Of a stretch of DNA of 64,000 nucleotides, positions 46,472-58,006 are shown in pieces; position 1 is the first letter of the stretch, and the number at the start of each line of letters is the position of its first letter. The DNA is from Hofstenia miamia (Eukaryota; Xenacoelomorpha; Acoela; Hofsteniidae). Position numbers and translations under genes: made by a program. The notes under the pieces are model-generated. The model ran no database searches, was not told the origin of the DNA, and worked only from the letters and a program-made list of their open reading frames with translations. The stretch covers positions 1,202,525 through 1,266,524 of the forward strand of contig CABFPE010000136.1 in the NCBI GenBank assembly GCA_900660155.1. The letters run 5' to 3'.

Positions 46472-49313
46472 TTAGGTGCATAGGAAAACATTTTTATTTT
46501 ATGAAATGCATCTATCCATTTTTATCAATTCTAGTGTATATAGGTGGATATATCATAGGCGGCATAAGTCCATGATACCTATGCATAAAAAAATAAGTGC
46601 GACCATATTTTGCCTTCAAAAAACCTTGAATTTGTAGGTGCAGATATTGCTCGTGTGTACGATTAGTCCTACATCATGACACAGACTACATGTAGAAAAT
46701 GTGACTAATTGTATATATTTGTGATATAGAATATGTTGTTTGAGGAGGGAAGGACAGCTTTTTGAGAATTTAAGAAACTCGAATATTTGGAATTGCTTCT
46801 TAGAGTACTGTTCTTATTAATACAATAATTATTGTTATTATGTTCTATTAAAATATTAATTTCATAATAATATCAATAGTTTTACAATGAATGTGCTTAT
46901 TTTTAATGCAATTGATTGCGTGAATTTTATCAAATTGATAGCTGCATGTTTTTATTAGAAAGATAACTTTAGAAAAATTCAAATTAAGTTGAGTGCCTTT
47001 TGAATTGATTCATAAAGACGGAGACACAATTAAATTTCTCTGTGCTCTACTCTGTATATAAGCAAAATAATTTATCCTATTTACCATCTAAAATATACAG
47101 GAATGTATGTGGAAAGCATCATTTTTCAATTTCTCTGAAATTATTGAGATCCACTTTAACGCATTTATTATGCCCTTTTGCGTAACTTGCATCACCTTTA
47201 AATTAATTCATATATTAATAATTTATATACTTCCATACCGAATTAATTATTTCTCTAGCTAGTTCGTGCTAGTGTAGTAAAACTTGCAAATATTCTTCAT
47301 AAATGATCCGTTTTAATATTAGGCTTGTTTAATGGGGCGGTGCAACGTGCACGAAGGGGCCGTTGTCTTTTAAGACGAGTCGGCCTCCACGGGCGCACAA
47401 GATATATGGGTTAGATGTATTTGAATTTGATTACAAATATAAGATGCCTTGCAAATTTTAGTCTAATTTCTTTTTTGAAAGTCCAATTAGTTTTTAAGGC
47501 TTTTGGTAGATATAAACTCAATTTAGATCACTCGTTTATATTTAATTTAACCAGTGGATGGATTTCGGGTACAGAGGAGAGTGGGCGGATATCGGGTAGA
47601 AAATATAACGGGCTGACACGGGCTGCCTGTTGTCATTGAAAACGGGTCGGGTAAACTCGGGCACACAATATTTTTCCGTTCAAAGAACACTAGATGTAGA
47701 CCTTAGTCACGGGCATATAGGCATTGAAAAGCAACTGCCCACAAAACATTATTGCGAGGTGGCGTATGATTTGAATTTTCATTCGAATTTAACATATTCA
47801 ATTTAAAATATATTTCCCACATAGATTTGAGAGGCTTTGAACATGCATCGTGTTGTAGAATAAACTTACTGGAACACGACTACAATAAACGTGCGACAAA
47901 TGCTAAACTACTAGAACTCAGCACTCAAGAAAAATTTACCCGCTCAGATTGGGCTCAAACTGTTTTCCATTTTTTGGTCCTGTTGGCAATGTTACATTTT
48001 TTACCAAATGAGCAGTGTATCCACAAGGATATAAATAATATATTGTTTTAAGTTAAAATGTGACGTTACAAATTTATAATTATAAGTAACTGAAAAAAAT
48101 TTTTTTTTAAAAATTTTAAAAAAATAGTAAAAATGTATTTGCCAAGTAATTTTGAGGAATAATTTTAATTAGTAAAAATGTGTTACATTTCAATGCTACA
48201 GTAGCAATCAAAATTATTCTTCGCAGCTTACATGTCCCAATTGACCAATCAAGATCTACCTACTTATCTGTTAATTGCGTCACAAAAATCTATTAAACAA
48301 CTAAACAAATTGTTTCTTATTATGTGTTGAAAAATTCTCTGTATTCACTCATTCAAGATGCTTTAGAAAAAACATCTCAAAAGAGGTGTGACAGTTTTTT
48401 TCAATTTATTACACTTAATTGATTATGATTTCCTTTGTCTGACAAAAATCTAGGTCCATGGAGATAACACAGTAAAAGCTGACATTTCTATTTGAAAAGT
48501 AAAATTAGTTTCATATAATACAGTGAGCGCGACCGGAATTAGGAGCATTTAAATAATCCAAAAACATTCGCCATATAAGGATAAATTTATTTGTTTAGAG
48601 TAGAAAACAAATTCTGTTTGTTGTCATAGTAAAGCAGATTTTAAGAACTAATTACATTTGGGTGCAACATGGAATAAGAAAACAGGGAAAAATATTTTAA
48701 TACCTTCAAAACAATTATAATAGGAAATTATGTAATCATTTCAATGGAGAATGTGATTTAGATTTGAAAAAATTTTTCAGTAAACAACGACATTGTCTAT
48801 TCAAGAATTGCAACGACGAATTTTTTGAAACACAAATTTTCCTATTCTTTGCTGGGCATCAAGGTCTTCCGACCTCAGTTCCATGCAAAATCTGTGAGGG
48901 GTCATGCTTCGTGGTATTTATAAAAAGGAAAAACAATATAACTCAATTTCTAATGTGAAACCTACAATTTCCAAATTGTGAGAAAACTTCCTCTTATGTA
49001 AACTGATCGGGTTAACAATGTCAATGCAAAATTAAATTTTCTATTGTTCTCGACTAAATTGTAACCTTTCTATTAAAATTATTTTGGAAATGTTTTTTTC
49101 CATGTGTTACTATTCCGTGTAACATCCTGAAATCGCCATTTTGAACACTTTTAACGAGTACTCCTTATGGGGCAAGAGGTTCATAAAAGGTGGTTTGCTA
49201 TGACATAACAAGGATAATTTGGAAAATATTCCAACAATTAAATTTATCATAATATATAAAATTGGTGAGTATTTTGTGACTATATATTTACCTACTAATT
49301 ATATATATATATA
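46472..49313. other. AT-rich stretch with weak remnants
   Basis: At 47330-47680 two GC-richer patches contain CGGGTCGGG and GGGCTGACACGGGCTG, possibly remnants of a hAT end. A weak kinase-like frame lies at 47827-48051. The rest shows nothing I can support. Confidence 0.4.
47827..48051 (+). pseudogene. Possible protein-kinase-like fragment
   Basis: The frame ends AMLHFLPNEQCIHKDINNIL F, which has the spacing of a kinase catalytic loop (L.FLH...CIHRDIK..NILF). The preceding FTRSDWAQTVFHFLVLL would fit the helix before it. There is no glycine loop, no DFG, and the frame ends directly after the motif. One short motif in AT-rich sequence may be chance. Confidence 0.22.
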
Positions 49314-49315
49314 TA

Positions 49316-50964
49316 CATTTGAGGCCAATTTTTTGGGTCACCTACAAAATGTTACATTTTTTAAAAACAATTGCAATCCCTTAAAAATAATTACTATATT
49401 TGATTCCAAACGCAAGAACATATATTTGTGATATAAAAATGATTGCTATATACATCAAAATTCGGTGTGTCCACCCTGAGCTCAAATCAAGGCCTCCACT
49501 CTTGCCGGCATTCCATCCACAAGTTTCTTGCATGTGTCATTTAACTTGACGGTAAATGCATTATCATGATTGCAAATGTTTAACAATTGGATATTTTAGT
49601 CAACCTTGCTAACTAGTGTCGTCTGGTGCAGTTTTTGTTTTATTATTGCCCACAGAGTTTCAATGGATGTCATGTCAGGTGAACTGGATGGCCAAGCCAA
49701 TAAACGGATGCCTTCCTGTGTAATGCACTGTTTAGAAGCCTGAGAGGTATGACAAGGTGCATTGTCCTGTTGGAAAATCCAATCACCATTAAACCATTCA
49801 TTTGCTTGTGTCTTCAGACAGCGTTTTAGAACCTGAATTTATTGCTGTGAATTCATAATGCCCTTAACCACAGCCAGACCTGCACATAGAACCCCATATC
49901 ATCACTTTCCGTTGATGCTTTATCCGTTGTACCATTTCTTTCCCTTTCTGACAAATCTGGGTTTTGACACTGTACTTCTATTGTTGTCTCGTCACTGAAT
50001 ATTACCTAGGAAATAAGGCAAGTAAAATTTTTTCCATGTTTTGAAATCCCTAATCTAAGATTAGTCAGATTTCCTTAACATATTCAAAAATTTATACAAA
50101 AAACTTTTTTGACTTATCAGGAATATAAAACATAGCAAACATTAACATGATAATGTTTAGTTGACCACCAAGTTATAGATTGCAATTCTGATGTGTAAAT
50201 ATTACAAGTATTACTCACCTTACCCCAATCAGCAGAAGTCCAGTTGCGATACTTTTTGCCCCCTTTCAATGGTTTTATGGCTGCTGCAGTAAGCAATAGC
50301 TTTTTAAGAGGCTTGCAACCAATTCGGCCACCTTCTACCAAGCGCCGACGGAGAGTGCTCACAGTGAGTTGACTGTTGACCTTAATTTCGATGTCTGCTG
50401 AGATTAGACGTGGATTGATCATGCTAGATCTAAAGATTGCACCGTTATGTAGTACTGTAGATGATCTCTTCTTCCCGCAATATCCATTTCTTTGTGTTTG
50501 TATTGTGTCTGTGTCAATTTAACGCTTCACAATTCTATTTACTGATGATTGTGATAATGTAGCTAAACGATTGATCTATCTCCGTGATAAAAATAGCATC
50601 CTGATGCAACGTTATTATACGGAGGCGTTGTTGCTCACTTATGTCCATTAATTTTTTTTGAAAAGACTAACGCTTTTTAGAATTAATAGATAATGCTATT
50701 ACGATAGCAAATGTGTAGTAAATTGTACTTATTTAAAGATATTTTGCATTTCAAAATTTTCAGCTAAAAAACTCTAGTAAGTAAAACAAAATTTTAGTAG
50801 TTGCTTTAAAAAAATTCAATATCAAATAGAAAACAAAAATATAGGAAAGTGAATCAGTTTACAAAAGTAAAATGTCATATTTTATAAAACAAATACACAA
50901 ATTATTACGTGTTATACTGAAACTGAAAAATTTAGAGGTGACCCAACTAATTTGGCCGCAACTG
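49316..50964 (-). mobile_element. Tc1 element of full length with intron-containing transposase
   Basis: CATTTGAGGCCAATTTTTTG at 49316 pairs with CAGTTGCGGCCAAATTAGTT read inward from 50964; both continue GGGTCACCT. Each end is flanked by TA, within (TA)n tracts on both sides. The length of 1649 bp is normal for Tc1. The transposase gene is on the minus strand. The terminal repeats differ at several positions, so the copy is not recent. Confidence 0.85.
49455..50648 (-). pseudogene. Tc1 transposase gene, two exons, slightly broken
   Basis: From ATG at 50648, exon 1 runs to 50219 and exon 2 from 50005 to a stop at 49455; 213 bases lie between. Exon 1 ends NWTSADWGK and exon 2 starts VIFSDE, exactly continuous in the Tc1 family (NW...DW..V.FSDE). 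Exon 1 also has NPRLISADIEI, TVSTLRRRLVEGG and GCKPLKKLLL. Exon 2 has the catalytic residues: Asp in FSDE, Asp in FQQDNAPCHT and Glu in PDMTSIETLW, with 34 residues between the last two (DD34E). The C-terminus CKKLVDGMPARVEAL then GGHTEF matches the family. Frame changes in the N-terminal third and near the MIWGS motif, plus an in-frame stop near the end, make the copy dead. Confidence 0.8.
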
Positions 50965-50965
50965 T

Positions 50966-50980
50966 ATATATATATATATA

Positions 50981-51045
<65 letters not shown>

Positions 51046-51046
51046 N
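50966..51046. repeat. (TA)n microsatellite ending in an N
   Basis: A long TA tract (with two short interruptions) directly follows the right end of the Tc1 element; position 51046 is an N, probably a small assembly gap. Confidence 0.9.
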
Positions 51047-51692
51047 GCTTAGTTCCAACTGGCAGAGCTATGATGATATTTGTTAGGTTATTTTTAGCCT
51101 TTGACTGAATCATTCACTCATGTGCGTGAGAGTTGCGGTGTGTTGTGATAGTAGTAGTAATCCAGTTGCCAAAAAATTTTGAAATAAGATATAAACTCCA
51201 TACTATAAGAAACACAATCAAATTTTTCAATTACATTTGTGTAAAATATGCTACATATGTTACATGGAATGACCCTAGAGGAGTGATTTTCTGTATTGGA
51301 TTAATTTGGATTTGACTTAGATTAATTTGAAAGCAAAAATGTGTAGATTTCCAAAAAACATTCTATTAATAATTTCTTTATTATTCTAATGTAAATTAGA
51401 ATTAGTTGTCAATGTAATACCAGCATCTAAAATAGTTACATTAGGGAGATTACTGTTCCACAATTTTTCACCTAAAATTCTGCTAATCATTTAGTTATTT
51501 CTAAAATACATTATATTATATATAAGTGATAGTTTTCCGAATAAGGTGGGCTTCTAAAATCAACTTAGAATGCCAATTTTTAACTCTAATCTGATATTTT
51601 TTTCAAATCAAAATCGAATTCCCACATTCAAGAATTCCCATTCCAATTCCATCAAAACTATACATAAGCAATCCGTATGAAGAAATTGAAAT

Positions 51693-51729
<37 letters not shown>

Positions 51730-54700
51730 TATTATTCCGCTGATGTCACATTCCTACGATTTCTTCATATTCCTCGTGGGTGTATAACATTATAATTAAT
51801 AACCGAATTGAAGATTTCAACTTAGTTTACAATTGAAATTATATATTTGATAATTGAGGCCAAAATTAATGCCCCTTGACACAATTACTGGGAGAGGGGG
51901 TGTGCGCCATCCCTCTCAGTCCCCAGTTTTCTTAAGCCTCTGGAGATAAGTGCTTTGTATCTCTGTATACAACTGTGCAAAATTGCTGTGATTGTCGGTA
52001 ATATTAAGACAACTCGATACAGCTAATAATGCGTTTTGTTTTATTATTTCAAATAATGTTATTTTCATTTTATATAGTTGCAATACAACATAGCAACATA
52101 ACTGTAGGTTTCCAGCCAAGTTTATAGTCTAATGAAGTTATCATTAAATTGAATGTCTGCTGTGGTCGGAGTTTTCGAGAAATCAGAATTTTAACAACTC
52201 GGAAGAGAAATAAGTAACACTCTAACTTGTATTCGAATGAAAATCCCTGAAAATATAGTAAAAAATATAAGATTTTAGATTTCACTTTCTCTTTAATTTG
52301 CGAATAAATATTTTTTAGGAACACGGGATTGTTTTTAAAATTTGGAAAACTGTATTGAGTAAGATTTTTTTGAAAAATCACTTGTACTCGCGAAAACTAT
52401 GGCTGCAGTCTAATATGCCTATAAATAATACAATGCAAGTTTCAATTTACAATACTCTCTCATTGTAGTTAAAAGAGCTAACGTAGAAATTTACCTATTT
52501 TATAAAATTGGACTTATTGACCAAATGCCCTAGAAATTGACTTTATCGATGTTTATTAGATTTTCATGGGGAATCCCTACATAACTCTAAATATTCAGTC
52601 AAAAACATAAGACATCTCTTTCTTTAACAACTTAGAAATGTATAAGATTTCCTTTGCACATGAATTACCCCAGTTATAAGCAGGAGTATTAAAAAATGTA
52701 GTGCTTCAAAAATAAACGCACTATCATATGAACAAGTGTTTTTAGTTAAATTATTGGTGAACTTTTTAAGTGTACCAACCATATTTTTGCACTTTGCTAT
52801 TAGAAGATTTTGTCATCTCTTGTTTTTGTCATGGTTATTTGGAAACTGTTATCTAATTGTGGTTGTTTTAATTTAAAAGAACACCCATGTTTGATAACTC
52901 TTATATCTCAATTTTAATTTAGAGATTGAAATAGATGAATTATATGTGTATTAAACATCTCTCATGCACATGTAGTGTTTCCTTTTAATATTGCTTTTCT
53001 ATTTGAATATTTATTCTGAATATAATGCACCAAAAGGATTCCAACTAGCACAGTGAACTTCCTTTATTATATTGTAAAATAGGTGCGCTTATTGTAATAA
53101 GTTAGTTTTTGACATTGGAAGATGCACTTATGTATTTTTAAACATTCAATACAAAATTGCATAATGCTGTAGTTAAATATGCTCTCTGCAAAATATACTC
53201 TTACAAAACTGTAGCCTGCTTAAGATCGTTATTTTTTGGTGTGTAAATGTGCATCGTTGGTTAACAAATTTTAAGTTTTGCCTACATTAACTATAAGTGT
53301 AACACATATTTTCAAGTTCAGCTGCTATTTCGGGTATGAGGTTTATCATTCCAACATCAATCCCTAAATTGTCATGTGGCCTTAGCCAATGATATCTACT
53401 GCAACTTAAATTGAAAAATTAGTGGTTAAAAAATTCCATTTATAGCTAGTCTAAAAATGCTGATGTTTAAGTTGAGTTTTAAAAGTTTTAGGTTCATGTT
53501 CCCTGTGAAATGCAAGAAAAAAAAATATATATAAACGTTTGCAAGAAATTCATTATTCAGTGCGTAATTAGTAATCAATTTGAAATACCAATAAACTTCC
53601 CAATCGATATTTGTAATAAACTATTAACTTGGCATTACCATAATAATATGGCAATTATATAGTTCCTGGCTGTACATATTTTCTAAATCCTTAGTATTAC
53701 ATTTGCCTTACTTCGAAATCTCTATTCCTCAAACTCACAAGCAATCTCTAGTGACTTTATAATAGCCATTAGTTTGAAAATTTAAAATTTTTTGTGAATT
53801 GTGAATATATGATACGTTGCAGTTTTGAAATGAAAATTTTGATTTCTTAATGATTTTTTAAGCAATAATTTTGGCTTTGAACGCTCAAAATGCTACCAAA
53901 CTGCTTATACATTTTCATATATTTAATTATTCTAAATTCTATTTCCAAATAAATTTCCCTCTTTATTCTCAACATTAGTGCTTGATTGTATTTACTAAGA
54001 AAGCTGCATTTGAAATCCAAGGAATGTACACAACACACAGTTAGTTATGAATTTTCTTCTATTAAAGAAGTGTATTTAATTCCTTTGAAATAGCCTTGGC
54101 TTCAAGCACAATTTTTGGTTTAATTCTGAGAAATCATTAACTAAATAATGTTGTCCCTGGATAAATCCGGTTGCTGTGTTATTTATTTTCTGATAATACC
54201 AAGAAGGTATTTACTAAAACTGATATATAAAGTTCAATGAGAAAGCATCTGATTGCTTAAATTTCTGGTTTAGCTTCCAATTTTATTAGGAACACCAATT
54301 CGTCACATAGTTTCGCTATTGATGAAAAGACATTTGGTTCATTTTGAAAGAAATGATTTTTAGCTACACAATCACTAGTTCTAGCAGAATCTATGAATTA
54401 CTTCTCCTGACTTTCTACTACAATCAAAATGTCATGCTTTTCCATTTAATATTGACGCAGCCGCCTTAAATTCAGTATTTTTATACATTTACATATTTGC
54501 AAGCGAAAAAGTGTTTATTTAATAATTCAACAGTGTTGGCAGAATTGTCAGTACATTTCAGTGCAGGAAATTAATGTGTTCTATAAAAGATTTGTGTTTG
54601 ATAAATCCTGCTTACCACTTCGAACAATCGTGAAATCTTATTACACCGATAAGTAAATGTTAACTAGTGAATAGAATGTAACTTATTCATTGTAGAATAC

Positions 54701-55916
54701 TGAAGATTCAATTTTTTTTGTAAATTTGATCAACAAATGTCATTCTACGAAGTAATCAAGCTTTACTTATGCCATAATTTTGATTAATATTTCTGTGTAA
54801 GTGACATTTCATATCTCAAGTTAACTTTCAAAATTCAGAGTTGCAAAAGTTGCCAATTTTGTGATTACTGTTTTTTAAATTGAAATACTTCCTAATTAAT
54901 ATAATCTGATGGACGCTTCTACAATGTTATTAATCAGTTTTGTACATTTCCACATCAACTTGGTACATAATAAAAAAGCATAGTTTAGTATATTTTCATA
55001 TCAAATTCGTAGATTTGCACACCAATTAGATACGCCTGGAAAAAATAAGTTAAAATTCAATAAAAAATTTATATAATAAATTGCAACAAAAAACATCAAC
55101 CTTTACTATTTCAATCTTACCTAAGGAAATTTTTGAGTGATTTTCTAATACAGCACAATCATTAGGAGTAGCACTATAGTCGCATTGTAGCACTGGCTTA
55201 GCTAGCTAAATAGGTCCCTTAGTTGTACTGTATTGCGAGAACTTTTTAAAATTCTGTCATATCTGATGAACGTCTGTTTATGCCTTTCCTATTCTAAGGT
55301 ATTTGAGGTCTTTGGCTTGCACGCCTGCACCCGGCTACCACGCCATTGAATTATTGTTGAAAAAGAATTTGAACTTCCAAATCTCAACGTCATTTCAACT
55401 TTGAAAATATTTCTTCAAAAAAGTTGATGAAAGGGCGTATGAGAAAGGAAACATTCTTGGTATTTCGCTCAAAAAATTGAAGGACAATATCAGGCGCATG
55501 AATTATCCATGAAAAATTATCAAAGGCCTCTTTGACCCAAAATTGTGAGTTGTTTATTAATACTTTATACTTCATATATTATAGGAAAGCTCCATACGAA
55601 TACAAATTCTTAGAAAATAACTGACAAATTAACTGACAGTACATTGAAAAGGAATTGTGCAGAATGTTTTTGAATTCAATGCAGACTAGAGAGGGACTTT
55701 GGGTACCCGAATAAACCCGGCTTGATTTCAGGTTTCGAGTTGTGTCAAATTTGGCCATCAAATTGTCAGATCGGGTGATGGCGTGTTGGGTTTGAATACT
55801 GAGCGCGGATGTCAGCAAACTAAGATTGATTGATAAAAACAATTATTGATGTTAATCACCATTCGGGTTCGGGTCCATGCAAGGCCTATATTGTTACTCT
55901 GTACAAATGATAATCA
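51047..55916. other. AT-rich stretch without a supported gene
   Basis: A (TA)n tract lies at 51697-51726. At 55690-55880 GGGTACCCGAATAAACCCGG and ATTCGGGTTCGGGTCC could be the two ends of a decayed hAT-like element, but the pairing is poor. Otherwise no exon, RNA gene or transposon is visible. Confidence 0.4.
51697..51726. repeat. (TA)n microsatellite
   Basis: About 15 TA units in an otherwise featureless AT-rich stretch. Confidence 0.9.
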
Positions 55917-56432
55917 TTAACCTTAAACACCTGGTGTCCTTTTTAAAGGACAACCCGTTTTTTTCACATTTACAAAGAATTTTCTCCAACCCTATTTCCA
56001 AATTTGAAAATCTTGGGGCATGGGTAGATCTATTGGGGATCATACTCTACTGAAATGTTGAAATTTTGTATTAAAGTTTATTGCTGTGGCAGAAGTTGTT
56101 GAAAAGATTAACAAGTTTTCTTTAAAATTTCGAATTTTTGAAAAAGATTTAAGTTCTCTCCATATCTAGTGTTCATGCATTTAGAAAGTTTTAAAACAAT
56201 GGAGGCAACAAAATGTTTCTTGATATCTGCAAAGATATTCCAAACCCATTGAGACGTGCCGTGCGCAAAGTCAGAGGTCGCGATTTAGAGGAAAAAGAAA
56301 GAAGAGACTCTCCTCTATCATGCGATGCTTTCATATTGAGCCTAGCTTTAATAGTTTTGGAGCTATAAGCGTTTAAAATATTTTTATACGATCATGAAAA
56401 ATTTTCAAAAATCTCCAGGCTGTTAAGGTTAA
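55917..56432. mobile_element. piggyBac-type MITE, copy 2
   Basis: Flanked by TTAA (55917-55920 and 56429-56432). The left end is CCTTAAACACCTGG and the right end, read inward, CCTTAACAGCCTGG. It is about 60 bp longer than the copy at 38326-38779, mainly through an internal AGAGGAAAAAGAAAGAAG segment and a stretch before the right end (TTTTATACGATCATGAAAAA). The shared parts are similar throughout, and the copies are dispersed 17 kb apart. Confidence 0.82.
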
Positions 56433-57862
56433 TAAGTGATGAATAATGCTTTATAGATGCACCTTAAAATCACATTGCAGTTAGTTTTCAGTGTTGATTA
56501 ATTAGGGTTGCATATTGGCTGATGGGTCTAATATTGGGTATCGGTTAAATTGAGAGATCCACACAAGATCTTAGGTGAGCAGCCTAATATATTAGGTACT
56601 ATTGAACGCGAACTGTCCACAAATATTTTTCGTCTTTCGGTCAAGCGCAGAATTAAGCATATTAGAAACACGAAACTTCTCTAAGATTGGTGAATTTTTA
56701 CCCAGAGACTTCGATGAATTGCCCGATATATATCGCTTCGCTCCGAGAAACTCCCCGTGTGGTGTTCTCTTGCTAAATTTGCCTTGATTGTTTCAAAATG
56801 TGAGTCCCTGATGAAGACTTTGAGTGCTCGTTTTTGAAAAATGTCTTATATATTCAGTGTACAATCTCAGATGACCGAAGAAAATGTGCAATCCCACCTC
56901 TTTTTGCGTCCAATTATAAGAAAATTATGAAGAATGACAGGACAAGTCCGAAATACCGTCAAACAGCATAGTTGATGCAAAAAAACTCCGTTAAGAGATT
57001 CTTGGGAAATAAATTTACGGAAAAGCCATAGCCAGCATTTCTGAAGTGTTGTACATCTCTTAGGTTTGTAAGCAGCCATATGAAATGGCGTTCCATACTG
57101 AGATTGTAAAGATTGGGCTCATGAACAATGTGGAGTTGCTGGAATACATGACTTTTACTGCAATAAATGTAATTGAACAAGTTTTCTGTTATTTTTTTCA
57201 ATATTGAATAGAAGAGGTAAATATTGCAATATTGGCATTGAGTATTGGGGTGTAACCCAATATATTGAATAACTTAATTTTGAGGTGACCTAATGCCAAT
57301 ATTTAATACAACACTGGATTAATAATTGTTTAGCTGAATCTATTTTTAACGCAGAGAATAAATTTATACGTTTTATGCGTACGCAGATGGGAATATGCAA
57401 TTGCATACATATTAGACAAGCCTTTGTTGTGTTTTCATCAAAACAAAAACCTTAAAATATCATTCTAACGATTCAATAACTATTTTCAAATCAGTTGGTG
57501 AACACTCGCAAGGGTTCAGTCTTGATTCCACTAAATTTAGTGAAATTTAGTTTCAGCACAATAATGATAAGACAAATTTCAGACTGAAAGTCTTTCTTAG
57601 GATTACAAGATGTATAATCGCTGGTTATCTCTCCATTTTCAATCAAAGAGACACATGAAAATTTTATCTTCCGCATAAGCTACCAGCAACTGCGCTGCAG
57701 GTCTCCGAGTGCATACTTAGAATGCGTGTTCACAGAAAATTGGAAGCTCATGCACCATTTGATTGAGTGACTTCTTTGAACTAAATGGAGACACATGCAA
57801 TATATAGCAACACACATTTTGTTTTTAAATATTTTCTAGTTAGTTTGAGAGAGCAAAATTAG
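56433..57862. other. Stretch with a possible decayed hAT-like element
   Basis: TAGGGTTGCATATTGGC near 56504 and, on the minus strand near 57315, CAGTGTTGTATTAAATATTGGC are partly alike and could be decayed ends. Minus-strand frames between them (56867-57079 and 56959-57201) have a normal residue mix but no recognisable domain. Confidence 0.3.
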
Positions 57863-58006
57863 AACTTATCAGACGGGCTAAGTACTTATTGGAATAGATT
57901 TGTATCACAGTGTGATTTACATTTAACTTATGAAATTGGATGTGCTGCTTATCAGGATAAAAATTGCTTTGCTTTATGGAATCACGACATTACTACTGAA
58001 TTTCAT
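57863..58006 (+). CDS. Isolated exon-like block, unidentified
   Basis: 48 codons without a stop between a possible acceptor (GAGCAAAATTAG) and a donor (CAT|GTGAGA), phase 0 at both sides. It encodes NLSDGLSTYWNRFVSQCDLH and LTYEIGCAAYQDKNC..FALWNHDITTEFH. The composition, rich in W, C and H, differs from the chance frames around. I do not recognise the protein and found no partner exon; a decayed gene or a lineage-specific gene are both possible. The frame has a stop just before the acceptor. Confidence 0.35.

Noticed and set aside
50872-51108. Plus-strand frame with a long IY repeat
   Set aside because: A translation through a (TA)n microsatellite and an N; the flanking parts have no motif.
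52070-52381. Minus-strand frame of 103 codons
   Set aside because: Rich in F, L, K, I and Y as expected by chance in AT-rich DNA, and without a motif.
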